DNA of 64,000 nucleotides, taken from contig JAQSDB010000002.1 of NCBI GenBank assembly GCA_029945725.1, positions 1 to 64,000 on the forward strand. Direction: 5' to 3'. The stretch comes from a bacterium. Lineage in GTDB: Bacteria; Pseudomonadota; Gammaproteobacteria; Pseudomonadales; Moraxellaceae. Every line of letters starts with the position of its first letter. Position 1 is the first letter of the stretch. The notes beneath the pieces were generated by a model. It ran no database searches. It was given only the letters and a program-made list of their open reading frames with translations, and was not told the DNA's origin. Shown here piece after piece: positions 35,137-43,798 of the stretch. The translations under genes were made by a program, and so were the position numbers.

Positions 35137-35910
35137 TCAGGCCTGTAGCTGGCGAACGCGCTCAAACAGGCAGATGGCAGCGGCTGCCGCCACATTCAAG
35201 GATTCCACTTCCTGGCGCATGGGAATCTGCAGGCGTTGCGTTGCCTGGTGCAGCAGTGAATCACTGACGCCCCCTCCTTCGCTGCCCAGTGCCAGCACCA
35301 GGTCGCCACGCAAATCGGCCGCATAAAGCGAGTTGGCCGCTTCCAGAGTTGTCACCGCAATGTTCCCCGAAAATTCCGCCAGCGCGTCCTGCAGGTTGAT
35401 GTGTTCGATCAGCGGCAGCAGGAAGTGTGCCCCCATGCCGGCACGCAATACTTTGGGCGACCAGACATCGGCGCAACCGCTGGTCAGCCAGACTTGATCA
35501 ACGCCCGCAGCGGCAGCCGTGCGCAGAATGGAGCCGACATTGCCCGGGTCTTGCACGCCCTCCAGTAAAAGGCAGAAGCCCTTGCGGCTGATGGCAGGAG
35601 TAACGGGTATGGCGACCAGTGCCAGCAAGCCGGTCGTGCTCGGCGTTTGCTCTATTTCAGCGAAGAGGGCGCGTTCAAGCATCAAGGTGGGGGCGGCACG
35701 GCTTTGCAGCAGTGTGGCAATTTCATCGCGCTGTTCCTCGCCTTCACAGACCAGCAGTTTTTCGAGTGCCCAGCCTGCATGTAATGCACTTTCCACCAGA
35801 TGTGTACCGATGAGCACGGTTTGATGCTGCTTCTGGCGCTCGCGTCGACTTTCAGCCAGTTTGATCAACTGTTTGATCAAGGGATTTTGTCGTGAACGGA
35901 TGATTTCCAT
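35137..35910 (-). CDS. SPOUT-family (TrmH/SpoU) RNA methyltransferase
   Basis: The protein is a 2'-O-ribose RNA methyltransferase of the SpoU/TrmH class, probably acting on 23S rRNA (family inference). It has 257 residues from the ATG at 35910. An N-terminal substrate-binding domain (about 1-95) precedes the knotted domain. Motif 1 is DPGNVGSILRTA with Asn124 and catalytic-type Arg130, motif 2 is GSEGGGV at 209-215, and motif 3 starts SLNVAAAAA at 238. The frame stays open upstream, but that part lies opposite a lipoprotein gene and is not coding. RlmB is the obvious comparison. The exact target nucleotide is not deducible. Confidence 0.85.
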   Translation of the reverse strand: MEIIRSRQNPLIKQLIKLAESRRERQKQHQTVLIGTHLVESALHAGWALEKLLVCEGEEQRDEIATLLQSRAAPTLMLERALFAEIEQTPSTTGLLALVAIPVTPAISRKGFCLLLEGVQDPGNVGSILRTAAAAGVDQVWLTSGCADVWSPKVLRAGMGAHFLLPLIEHINLQDALAEFSGNIAVTTLEAANSLYAADLRGDLVLALGSEGGGVSDSLLHQATQRLQIPMRQEVESLNVAAAAAICLFERVRQLQA

Positions 35911-35975
35911 GGGTGCAGCTTCGCAAAGAAAGGGTTGGCTGCATTTTGTCACGGGACGACGATAAAAAACCTGCA

Positions 35976-36015
35976 GGCATAAAAAAACCGGGCATGAGTC
36001 CGGTTTTTTTATGCC
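35976..36015. terminator. Long A/T-flanked terminator hairpin
   Basis: A perfect 16-bp stem (35976-35991 with 36000-36015) begins GGCATA7CCGG and ends with its complement. It terminates the lipoprotein and uvrA transcript on the - strand. The same CAT-A-run architecture recurs at other sites in the window. Confidence 0.9.
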
Positions 36016-36022
36016 ACCCCGC

Positions 36023-36388
36023 TCAGGGTTTGGTGGAGTTATAGCCCTTTTTGAGATCCTCTTTGGTCTTTTCTGCCGATGCCTTGGCGGCGGAAGCTGT
36101 CTCTTCGGCAGTTTGTTTGGCGGTAGCAACCGTCGCAGCCGCTTTTGCCTTGGCTTCGTCGGCGGCGGCATCAACCTTGGCAGTGGCGGTTTCGCTGGCA
36201 TTGCCGACGGCTTGCTTGCTGTTGTCCCAGCCCTGCTCGATCTTTTTCTGGGCAGAGCCGGCTTCAGCGCCAATCTGCTCGGCGGTGGAGGGGCCGGTAC
36301 TGATGGGTGGTTTTTTGTCGCAGGCACTAACGCCGGCACCCACGACAATAACCAGTGCGGCAAGGGACAGTTTCTTGGTCAGTGACAT
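36023..36388 (-). CDS. Small alanine-rich lipoprotein
   Basis: From the ATG at 36388 the protein has 121 residues. An N-terminal signal ends in the lipobox VSAC near residue 23, so the mature form would be lipid-anchored. The rest is dominated by Ala, Lys, Glu and Thr in a helical, coiled-coil-like pattern (repeated AxxxAxxA, AKA, AEET). No enzymatic motif is visible. A GGAG ribosome site lies just upstream. It follows uvrA on the same strand after about 100 bases. Function is unknown. The composition resembles other small helical envelope lipoproteins. Confidence 0.75.
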   Translation of the reverse strand: MSLTKKLSLAALVIVVGAGVSACDKKPPISTGPSTAEQIGAEAGSAQKKIEQGWDNSKQAVGNASETATAKVDAAADEAKAKAAATVATAKQTAEETASAAKASAEKTKEDLKKGYNSTKP

Positions 36389-36488
36389 AACAGCGTCTCC
36401 ATGTGGCTGTGCATGAGCGGCCAGCATCCTCCCGTCGCATCGGCGATTCAAGTCTTTGCCCCCTGGTTTCCCGTGCTGGCTTGACGGC

Positions 36489-39317
36489 TCATGCCTGCTT
36501 GAGCAGTGCTTTCAAAAAGTGGCCGGTGTGCGATGCCTTGTTGCGGGCTACTTCTTCCGGTGTGCCGACAGCAATAATCTGGCCGCCCCCATCGCCCCCC
36601 TCCGGGCCCATGTCGATCACCCAGTCAGCGGTTTTGATCACATCAAGATTGTGTTCAATGACGACGATAGTGTTGCCGTGATCACGCAGACGGTGGAGAA
36701 CGGTCAGCAATTGCTGAATGTCGTGAAAATGCAGGCCAGTGGTGGGCTCATCGAGAATATAGAGCGTCTGCCCGGTATCACGCTTGGACAGTTCCCTGGC
36801 CAGCTTGACGCGCTGCGCTTCACCGCCCGAAAGCGTGGTCGCCGCCTGACCGAGCGTGATGTAGGAAAGACCCACATCAATCAGTGTTTGCAGCTTGCGC
36901 GACAATGCCGGAATGGCATCGAAGTAAACCCGCGCATCTTCCACCGTCATGCCCAGTACTTCCGTAATGCTCTTGCCCTTGTAGCGGATGTCCAGGGTTT
37001 CACGGTTATAGCGTTTTCCCTTGCAGATATCGCAGGGCACATAAATGTCGGGCAGGAAGTGCATTTCCACCTTGATCATGCCATCGCCCTGGCAGGCTTC
37101 ACAGCGACCACCTTTGACGTTGAAGGAAAAGCGGCCCGGGCCGTAGCCGCGTGAACGTGCCTCCTGTGTTGCTGCAAACAGTTCACGAATCGGCGTGAAG
37201 ATGCCGGTGTAGGTGGCGGGATTGGAGCGGGGGGTGCGGCCAATCGGGCTCTGGTCGATGTCGACTACCTTGTCGAGTTGCTCAAGGCCGTCAATACCTT
37301 CGTAGTCATCTTCGTCGAGTACCGTTGCGCCATTCAGTGCCTTGGCGGCAATCGGATAAAGCGTGGCATTGATCAGCGTGGATTTTCCGGAACCGGAAAC
37401 CCCAGTGATACAGGTCATGAGGCCGAGCGGGAATTCAGCCGTGACATTTTTCAGGTTGTTGCCGCTGGCTCCCCGCAAGACCATCATTTTTTTCTTGTCG
37501 ACGGGCGTACGCGTTTTCGGAATTTCTATGCGTTTGCGGCCGGAAAGATAATCGCCGGTGAGCGATTCCTTGTTGTTGATGATGTCTTCAACCTGGCCGC
37601 GGGCAACCACCCTGCCGCCATGCACGCCGGCGCCGGGGCCGATATCAACAACGTAATCGGCGGCACGAATGGCGTCTTCATCGTGCTCGACAACCAGTAC
37701 GGTATTGCCAAGATCGCGCAGGCGAATCAGCGTGGCCAGCAGGCGGGCATTGTCGCGCTGATGCAGGCCGATTGAGGGTTCATCCAGCACATACATGACG
37801 CCAACAAGTCCTGCGCCAATCTGCGAAGCCAGGCGGATGCGTTGTGCCTCGCCACCGGAAAGGGTTTCAGCGGAGCGATCCAGTGACAGATAGTCGAGGC
37901 CGACATTGACGAGAAACTGCAGGCGCTCGTGAATTTCCTTGAGAATTCTGTCGGCAATCTCGCCCTGCTTCCCGGGAAGCTTGAGGGTGCCGAAATATTC
38001 GCAGGAGTGGCGTATCGACATTTTGACAATGTCGGGCAGCGCCTTGTCTTCAATAAAGACAAAGCGGGCTTCGCGCTTGAGACGGGATCCCTGGCAGTCG
38101 GCACAGGCGGTGTGATTGAGGTACTGCGCAAGATCTTCGCGCACATTGTTTGATTCGGTTTCGCGGTAGCGTCTTTCCATGTTCGGCAACACGCCTTCAA
38201 AGGCATGCTCGCGCACGACCTTTTTGCCGCGGTCGTTATAGTAATAAAAGGCGATTTCTTCCTTGCCCGAGCCGTTGAGAATGGCGTTCTGTATTTTCTT
38301 GCCGAGTTTTTTCCAGGGCGAATCGACATCGAAATCGTAATGCGCCGAGAGCGCTTCCAGCAGGCCGAAGTAATAGATATTGCGCTTGTCCCAGCCGCGA
38401 ATGGCACCCTCGGACAGTGACAGGTCCTTGTCGGTAATCAGCCGGTCCGCATCGAAGTATTGTTTGACGCCAAGACCATCGCACGTGGGGCAGGCGCCGG
38501 CCGGATTGTTGAAGGAAAAGAGACGCGGCTCGAGTTCCGACAATGAGTAACCGCAGTGCGAGCAGGCGTAACGCGCCGAGAAAATCTGGTCAGGCTTTTT
38601 CTCTTCCATGAAGGCGAGCAGGGCAATACCGTTGGCCTGGCGCAGTGCGGTTTCAAAGGACTCGGCAAGGCGGATGCCGATGTCATCACGCACTTTCAGG
38701 CGATCAACGACAACTTCAATGGTGTGTTTTTTCAGCTTGTCCAGTGTTGGTGCTTCGTCGAGGTCAACGACGATGCCGTCGATGCGTGCGCGCACAAAGC
38801 CATCGGCTTTCAGCTGTTCGAAGACATGCAGGTGCTCACCCTTGCGCTCCTGGATGACCGGTGCCAGCAGCATGATGGCAGTGCCTTCCGGCAAAGCCAT
38901 GACCAGATCCACCATTTGCGAAACGGTTTGTGCGGCCAGCGGGACGTCGTGGTCCGGGCAGCGCGGAATGCCGGCTCGTGCATAGAGCAGGCGCAGGTAA
39001 TCGTAGATTTCCGTGATGGTGCCGACGGTGGAGCGGGGGTTGTGCGAGGTTGATTTCTGTTCGATGGAAATGGCCGGCGACAGGCCTTCGATATGGTCCA
39101 CATCCGGTTTTTCCATAAGCGACAGGAATTGCCGCGCATAGGCCGACAGGGATTCCACGTAGCGGCGCTGGCCTTCGGCATACAGCGTATCGAACGCCAG
39201 TGAGGATTTTCCCGAGCCCGACAGGCCCGTGATCACGACAAACTTGTCGCGCGGCAGGTCAAGATCAATGTTCTTGAGATTGTGGGTGCGGGCGCCGCGG
39301 ATGCTGATTTTGTCCAT
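36489..39317 (-). CDS. uvrA: UvrABC excision nuclease subunit A
   Basis: UvrA is the damage-sensing ATPase of nucleotide excision repair. It loads UvrB onto distorted DNA. The 942-residue protein (940 in E. coli) has two ABC ATPase halves. The first P-loop is GLSGSGKSS at 31-39, and a second GVSGSGKST lies near residue 640. Both halves have LSGGEAQR signatures. Zinc modules are [10 protein letters not shown] with CPTCDG, and CEACQGDG with CDICKG. The start is the ATG at 39317. The longer frame upstream runs into the intergenic region. No LexA box is seen before it. Confidence 0.98.
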   Translation of the reverse strand: MDKISIRGARTHNLKNIDLDLPRDKFVVITGLSGSGKSSLAFDTLYAEGQRRYVESLSAYARQFLSLMEKPDVDHIEGLSPAISIEQKSTSHNPRSTVGTITEIYDYLRLLYARAGIPRCPDHDVPLAAQTVSQMVDLVMALPEGTAIMLLAPVIQERKGEHLHVFEQLKADGFVRARIDGIVVDLDEAPTLDKLKKHTIEVVVDRLKVRDDIGIRLAESFETALRQANGIALLAFMEEKKPDQIFSARYACSHCGYSLSELEPRLFSFNNPAGACPTCDGLGVKQYFDADRLITDKDLSLSEGAIRGWDKRNIYYFGLLEALSAHYDFDVDSPWKKLGKKIQNAILNGSGKEEIAFYYYNDRGKKVVREHAFEGVLPNMERRYRETESNNVREDLAQYLNHTACADCQGSRLKREARFVFIEDKALPDIVKMSIRHSCEYFGTLKLPGKQGEIADRILKEIHERLQFLVNVGLDYLSLDRSAETLSGGEAQRIRLASQIGAGLVGVMYVLDEPSIGLHQRDNARLLATLIRLRDLGNTVLVVEHDEDAIRAADYVVDIGPGAGVHGGRVVARGQVEDIINNKESLTGDYLSGRKRIEIPKTRTPVDKKKMMVLRGASGNNLKNVTAEFPLGLMTCITGVSGSGKSTLINATLYPIAAKALNGATVLDEDDYEGIDGLEQLDKVVDIDQSPIGRTPRSNPATYTGIFTPIRELFAATQEARSRGYGPGRFSFNVKGGRCEACQGDGMIKVEMHFLPDIYVPCDICKGKRYNRETLDIRYKGKSITEVLGMTVEDARVYFDAIPALSRKLQTLIDVGLSYITLGQAATTLSGGEAQRVKLARELSKRDTGQTLYILDEPTTGLHFHDIQQLLTVLHRLRDHGNTIVVIEHNLDVIKTADWVIDMGPEGGDGGGQIIAVGTPEEVARNKASHTGHFLKALLKQA

Positions 39318-39472
39318 GAAGACCTCTGGCCGGGCCCGATGGAAAAGGCGCGGCGGACGGAAAGCGAACCGGGGATTATACGGGAAAAGCCTTGCCACCC
39401 CATGCCACAAAACGTGTGCTGTTGGTCACTGACGGGTCGCGGATACGGGCCCGCATATCCGCAGACGGTGCG

Positions 39473-39500
39473 TTTATGTAGGCTGCTCTGCTGCTAGAAT
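39473..39500 (+). promoter_or_regulatory. Possible promoter of the yajR-like gene
   Basis: TTTATG (39473-39478) and TAGAAT (39495-39500) are 16 bases apart in the 250-base gap between the divergent uvrA and transporter genes. The -10 is good and the -35 poor. No CTGT-N8-ACAG LexA site was seen in this gap. Confidence 0.35.
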
Positions 39501-39567
39501 ACGCCGCCGGCAAATCGCTGCGCATGGCGATCGCCGTTCCGGGCGAGCCTTCTTTTTCGAGTACTGC

Positions 39568-40938
39568 ATGAATGCCATGACTTCCGGCGAACGTCGCGCC
39601 GTCATCACCCTGGCCAGCCTGTTTTCGCTGCGCATGATCGGCTTGTTCATGATCATGCCGGTGTTTGCCATTTACGGCCGCAGCCTGGCGGACTCCACCC
39701 CGTTCCTGATTGGTCTGGCGGTGGGTATCTATGCACTGGCGCAGGCCCTGCTGCAGATCCCGCTGTCGCAGCTTTCCGACCGTATCGGCCGCAAGCGTCT
39801 GGTGCTGGCCGGCATGTTGCTGTTTGCCATTGGCGGTGCGGTGGCGGCCCTGTCGACCAATATCTGGGGCGTGATCATCGGCCGTGCCATCCAGGGCTCG
39901 GGCGCGATTTCCGGCGTGGTAATGGCGCTGCTGGCCGACCTGACCCGCGTTGAACAGCGCACCAAGGCCATGGCCGCCATCGGCATGAGCATCGGCGTGT
40001 CCTTCGGCCTCGCTTTTGTGGCCGGGCCGTTGCTGGCGGGCCACTTCGGACTGTCCGGCCTGTTCTGGACGACCAGCATCATGGGGCTCGGCGGCATGGC
40101 GGTGTGCTACTGGCTGGTGCCCGACCCGGTAACCTCGGTCAAGCTGGTGCCCTCCACCTACTGGGAGCAGTTCCGTGATGCGCTCGGTCACCGTGAGCTG
40201 GTGCGCCTGAACTGGGGGATTTTTTCCCTGCACCTGATCATGGCCGCCTTCTTCATGACCGTGCCGGTCCTGCTCAAAAACAATGGCGGACTGGAAGCCC
40301 GCCTGCATGGCTGGGTCTATCTGCCCGTGCTGTTCCTGTCCTTTCTTACTATTGTGCCGGCCATCATCATTGCCGAGAAAAAGCGCCGCATGAAAGGCGT
40401 GTTTGTCAGCGCCATCGCCATGCTGGTGCTGAGCATGATCTGGCTGTCGCTCATGCACGGCACGCTGGTGCAACTGGTGACGGGGCTGGCGCTTTTTTTT
40501 ATCGGCTTCAACCTGCTGGAGGCCCTGCTGCCCTCGCTGGTGAGCAAGATCTGCCCGCCTGGAAGCAAGGGCACGGCCATGGGGATTTATTCCACCAGCC
40601 AGTTTCTCGGTGCCTTTATCGGCAGCCCGCTGGGTGGCGTACTGAGCGGGCATTTCAGTTACGGCTTCCTGTTTGCGGTACTGGCGGTGCTGGCGGGCGT
40701 CTGGCTGCTGGTCGCCTCGCGCATGGCGCCGCCGCCGTTCCTGAGCAGCATCATGCTCAGCTTTGCGCAGATTACGGCGGCCGAGGCGCCGGCACTCGCG
40801 CAGCGTTTGCGTGAAGTTGCCGGGGTCGAGGACGTGGTGGTGCTGGTCGAGGAAGGCGTGGCCTATCTCAAGGTCGACAAGCAGCATCTGGATGAAGCGG
40901 CCCTGCAATCCTTTCCGGCGACGGCGGTGGCGGCCTGA
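39568..40938 (+). CDS. YajR-like MFS transporter with C-terminal YAM domain
   Basis: The 456-residue protein is a major facilitator transporter with 12 predicted membrane helices over residues 10-390. The signature SDRIGRKRLVLAG lies after helix 2. After the last helix a soluble tail of about 60 residues (GVEDVVVLVEEGVAYLKVD) matches the ferredoxin-like YAM domain of E. coli YajR in size and position. The YajR substrate is not established, so a drug or metabolite export role is only a guess. It lies between uvrA and ssb, where Pseudomonas also has an MFS gene. Confidence 0.85.
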   Translation: MNAMTSGERRAVITLASLFSLRMIGLFMIMPVFAIYGRSLADSTPFLIGLAVGIYALAQALLQIPLSQLSDRIGRKRLVLAGMLLFAIGGAVAALSTNIWGVIIGRAIQGSGAISGVVMALLADLTRVEQRTKAMAAIGMSIGVSFGLAFVAGPLLAGHFGLSGLFWTTSIMGLGGMAVCYWLVPDPVTSVKLVPSTYWEQFRDALGHRELVRLNWGIFSLHLIMAAFFMTVPVLLKNNGGLEARLHGWVYLPVLFLSFLTIVPAIIIAEKKRRMKGVFVSAIAMLVLSMIWLSLMHGTLVQLVTGLALFFIGFNLLEALLPSLVSKICPPGSKGTAMGIYSTSQFLGAFIGSPLGGVLSGHFSYGFLFAVLAVLAGVWLLVASRMAPPPFLSSIMLSFAQITAAEAPALAQRLREVAGVEDVVVLVEEGVAYLKVDKQHLDEAALQSFPATAVAA

Positions 40939-41137
40939 GCATTTTTTGAGACAGGGCGCAGGCCAAAACGCCCGGTTTGCCATTGGCGGGAACGGGGCCC
41001 TCGGGTAAAGTCACCGGCATCAACGGCGCTGCATGCGCTGTCGACGCAGTCACCCGTCACCAACACACGAAGCATATAGGGCGGCCTTGCCAGCATCGCT
41101 GAGCAGGCTCTCCGCTACTCACGAGAGGTTCAATATC

Positions 41138-41722
41138 ATGCGCGGCGTCAACAAAGTCATTCTGGTCGGTAATCTCGGCAAAGATCCTGAAGTGCGTTAC
41201 CTGCCTTCCGGCGGGGCCGTGGCCAATATCACGGTGGCCACTTCGGAAGCATGGAAAGACAAGAATACCGGCCAGCAGCAGGAACAGACCGAATGGCACC
41301 GTGTGGTGTTCTACGGCAAGCTCGCGGAAATCGCAGGCGAGTACCTGAAGAAGGGCAGCAAGGTCTACGTGGAAGGCTCGCTGCACACGCGCAAGTGGCA
41401 GGACAAGCAGACCGGTCAGGACAAATACAGCACCGAGATTAAAGCCAATACCATGCAGATGCTGGACAGCCGTCAGGGCGGCGGCGGTGCGTCGGGTGGT
41501 GGCTTTGGCGGTGGTCAGGGCGCGCAAGGTGGCGGCGGCTTTGATGCCGGCAATGATTTTGCGGCCGGTGGCAGTTTCCCGGCGTATGAAGACTTTGATC
41601 AGGGCGCAGCTCCCCAGCCTCAGCGCACCCAGCGCCCGCAGGGCAGCGCGCCGGCCGGTGGCCAGCAGCGGCCACAGCAGCAGGCTCCGGCTGATGATTT
41701 TGATGACGACATCCCGTTCTGA
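41138..41722 (+). CDS. ssb: Single-stranded DNA-binding protein
   Basis: SSB coats single-stranded DNA and recruits replication and repair proteins through its acidic tip. The 194-residue protein begins [20 protein letters not shown] (OB fold, about 1-112). A long Gly/Gln/Pro-rich linker follows, and it ends in DDDIPF, the partner-binding tip. The start is the ATG at 41138. The open frame back to 41033 is not coding. A strong terminator follows. No LexA box was seen in the 199 bases upstream. Confidence 0.97.
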   Translation: MRGVNKVILVGNLGKDPEVRYLPSGGAVANITVATSEAWKDKNTGQQQEQTEWHRVVFYGKLAEIAGEYLKKGSKVYVEGSLHTRKWQDKQTGQDKYSTEIKANTMQMLDSRQGGGGASGGGFGGGQGAQGGGGFDAGNDFAAGGSFPAYEDFDQGAAPQPQRTQRPQGSAPAGGQQRPQQQAPADDFDDDIPF

Positions 41723-41727
41723 GTTCG

Positions 41728-41768
41728 ACCATAAAAAAGGCCCGCTTGATGCGGGCCTTTTTTATGGT
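41728..41768. terminator. Perfect bidirectional terminator after ssb
   Basis: An 18-bp perfect stem (41728-41745 with 41751-41768) encloses the loop TTGAT. It has an A6 run on the left and a T6 run on the right, serving ssb and the convergent small gene. Confidence 0.93.
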
Positions 41769-41776
41769 CGGTCAAG

Positions 41777-41908
41777 TCAGTCCGGCTTCTTGTCGGCTGG
41801 TTTCGTATCCGGTTTGGGCTGGTCACCAATGATGCTTTTGGCAGGGCAGACCTTGAACACCGGGCATTTCTGGCAGCCAACGGCGAGTGCTACGGGACAA
41901 AGTGTCAT
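41777..41908 (-). CDS. 43-residue cysteine-rich protein
   Basis: A short frame on the - strand begins MTLCPVALAVGCQKC after an AAGGAGAG ribosome site and ends DTKPADKKPD. Cysteines are at residues 4, 12, 15 and 21 (C-x7-C-x2-C-x5-C), followed by PAKSIIGD and a Lys/Pro/Asp-rich tail. The cysteine spacing suggests a metal-binding knuckle or redox site. I recall similar short proteins of unknown function in other Gammaproteobacteria but cannot name a family. It ends against the terminator shared with ssb. The strong ribosome site and cysteine pattern make it likely to be real. Confidence 0.7.
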   Translation of the reverse strand: MTLCPVALAVGCQKCPVFKVCPAKSIIGDQPKPDTKPADKKPD

Positions 41909-42086
41909 GCTGCTCTCCTTGCGATTTTCAGGTCCTGAACAGGACTTGCGCGCGAACTGTAGCCTGCTTTCGGGCGAGTTTCACGGTTATGTCTCCGGAG
42001 GGGCGAGCCATGCACGGGGGCATCCCTCATGCTCTTGCGGTGCCGCCGAAGTGACGGGGTCGGTACGGCGATGGCAGGGTGGCAAG

Positions 42087-42114
42087 ATTGGCGGAAAGTG
42101 CCAAGCATTGGCGG
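42087..42114 (+). promoter_or_regulatory. Direct repeat ATTGGCGG, period 20, possible AraC-family site
   Basis: ATTGGCGG occurs at 42087-42094 and 42107-42114, exactly two helical turns apart. It lies 66 bases before the DUF2306 gene, whose neighbour is an AraC-type regulator. Regulators of this family bind tandem direct repeats about 20 bases apart. The link is inference. Confidence 0.4.
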
Positions 42115-42179
42115 CCAGGGCCATGAGCAATACGGTGTAATCGGCTCCACAGAAAAGCGCATGCATTGAGGAGCCCGTC

Positions 42180-43763
42180 ATGAAACAGCCAGCCCGATCC
42201 CTTTCACGCCTTGCACCCCAGGGACTGTGGCGGGGCAGGATCAAAGCCCTGCTTGCCACCCTGATGATCTCCGTCTTTGTCTTCTACGGATTTCTGGCCA
42301 TGGACGTGAGCAGGACGCTGCTGTCTTCAATAGGAAGCGATCGCGTAATGGCCGACTCCATTCGCGTGCGGGAGATGGCAGAGGCCGGCGTGGCGCTGGA
42401 TAAAATACCGGCAACTACGGTCAGCCCGGCCTGGATGACGCTCATGGCCTCGGCCACGTCCGGTCGTTATACCTATGGCCGCGATTCGGTCTGGGATACG
42501 GAAATGTATTACGTGTCCATGCCGTCCAGTCACAGGATCATCCTCTCGGCGCATATGGCGCTTGGCGGGCTTTGCATGGCGCTCGGCGTGTTCCAGTTCT
42601 GGCCGGCATTCCGCCGCAGGCGGCCCCTGCTGCATCGGCGCATGGGCATGGTGTATGCCGTCAGTGCGCAGGTGTCCATGCTGTTTGCCTTCGGTTATTT
42701 GCTGCTGACGCCGGTCGCCAGTATTTATTCCACGCTGGTTTTTGCCGTGGGCTTGTGGATTCTGGCGATCAGCGTGACCGTTTCCCTGTGGATGTCGATC
42801 TACCACATCCTGCGTCGTGAAATTGCCCAGCATCAGGTCTGGATGGCGATGAACTTTGGTTTTTTGCTCACCGCCCCCTTGCTGCGTTATGACTGGATCC
42901 TGATGGGCATGGCGTTTCCCGCGCTCAGCCAGGGCGAGGTCAATCTTTCGGTGATGGTGTTCCTGATTCCGCAGTCCTTTCTGGTGGGCTACGGATTGCT
43001 GTGCATGAACCGCTGGTTGCAGAAGGACAGGCGCGAAGCGCAGACGCTTCCCGTAACGGCGCGCATGCGTCAATGGTTTCCCTTGTGGAGTCCGGTAGTG
43101 CTGCTGATGTTGCTGGGTGCCGCCGTGAGCACGGTCCGGTATTTCTGGCTGACGCCCGGCATGGCGGCTTCAGCGCTGGCGCAGGCGCTGGTGCCGGCCG
43201 GCGTGGTGGCGCTTGATACGCAACTGCTGGCGCCGGCTGTGGTGGCGAGGGCCTTGTTCACGCTTTCAGCCTTGCTGGTTTTTGCCGCTGCCGCCGGCTT
43301 CCTGTTTACTGCCTTTCGCACGGAGCACACGGATGCGCGTCAGCTGGCCCGTATGAAAACACTGGGGCTGGTCATGGCGCTGGCGGGCGTGATCAATGCG
43401 CTGGTGCAACTGCACTGGGGGTACGCACTGGGAGCTCCCAGCCATGCCCGGCTTTCCGGTGGAACCTTCTATGTGCTGAATGGCCTGATTCTGCTGCCCT
43501 TTGCCATCGCCTCGGGCTGGGCGGCACTGACCGGCCGGCACGCACTGCTGCGCGAGTGGGTGATTTTCACGGCACTGGCGGCGATGGCCACACCATCCTT
43601 TTACAGTTCGCTGGTCATGCTCAAGCTGGTCGGGATTCCGGCGGTGTATGTGGCGGCCGGTCATGGCTATATGCTGGCAGCAAGCAGCGGCAGCATTGCC
43701 TTGCTGCTGGGCTTTGGCTACAGCGCCTATGGCAGTGCCACGCGCGCAAAAGTGCCCGCCTGA
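42180..43763 (+). CDS. DUF2306-type multi-pass membrane protein
   Basis: The 527-residue protein has about 12 predicted membrane helices. One N-terminal helix (about 23-43) is followed by an extracytoplasmic loop with an RYTYGRDSVWDTEMYY stretch. The core around residues 120-160 has SAHMALGG, then FRRRRPLLHRRMGMVYA, the histidine-arginine pattern I associate with DUF2306. Its biochemical role is unknown. A GAGGAG ribosome site supports the ATG at 42180. The gene ends 35 bases before an AraC-family regulator on the same strand, which probably controls it. Confidence 0.7.
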   Translation: MKQPARSLSRLAPQGLWRGRIKALLATLMISVFVFYGFLAMDVSRTLLSSIGSDRVMADSIRVREMAEAGVALDKIPATTVSPAWMTLMASATSGRYTYGRDSVWDTEMYYVSMPSSHRIILSAHMALGGLCMALGVFQFWPAFRRRRPLLHRRMGMVYAVSAQVSMLFAFGYLLLTPVASIYSTLVFAVGLWILAISVTVSLWMSIYHILRREIAQHQVWMAMNFGFLLTAPLLRYDWILMGMAFPALSQGEVNLSVMVFLIPQSFLVGYGLLCMNRWLQKDRREAQTLPVTARMRQWFPLWSPVVLLMLLGAAVSTVRYFWLTPGMAASALAQALVPAGVVALDTQLLAPAVVARALFTLSALLVFAAAAGFLFTAFRTEHTDARQLARMKTLGLVMALAGVINALVQLHWGYALGAPSHARLSGGTFYVLNGLILLPFAIASGWAALTGRHALLREWVIFTALAAMATPSFYSSLVMLKLVGIPAVYVAAGHGYMLAASSGSIALLLGFGYSAYGSATRAKVPA

Positions 43764-43798
43764 GCCTGCATCATGCAGGCATGAACAAGGAAAACCAC

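Noticed and set aside
35911..36363. Upstream extension of the rRNA methyltransferase frame
   Set aside because: The extra N-terminus is Pro/Lys/Arg-rich and lies across the terminator and the lipoprotein gene. The family start at 35910 is better.
39421..39440. CTGT followed by GACG before uvrA, as a LexA box
   Set aside because: The second half is not ACAG, and the centre is not AT-rich.
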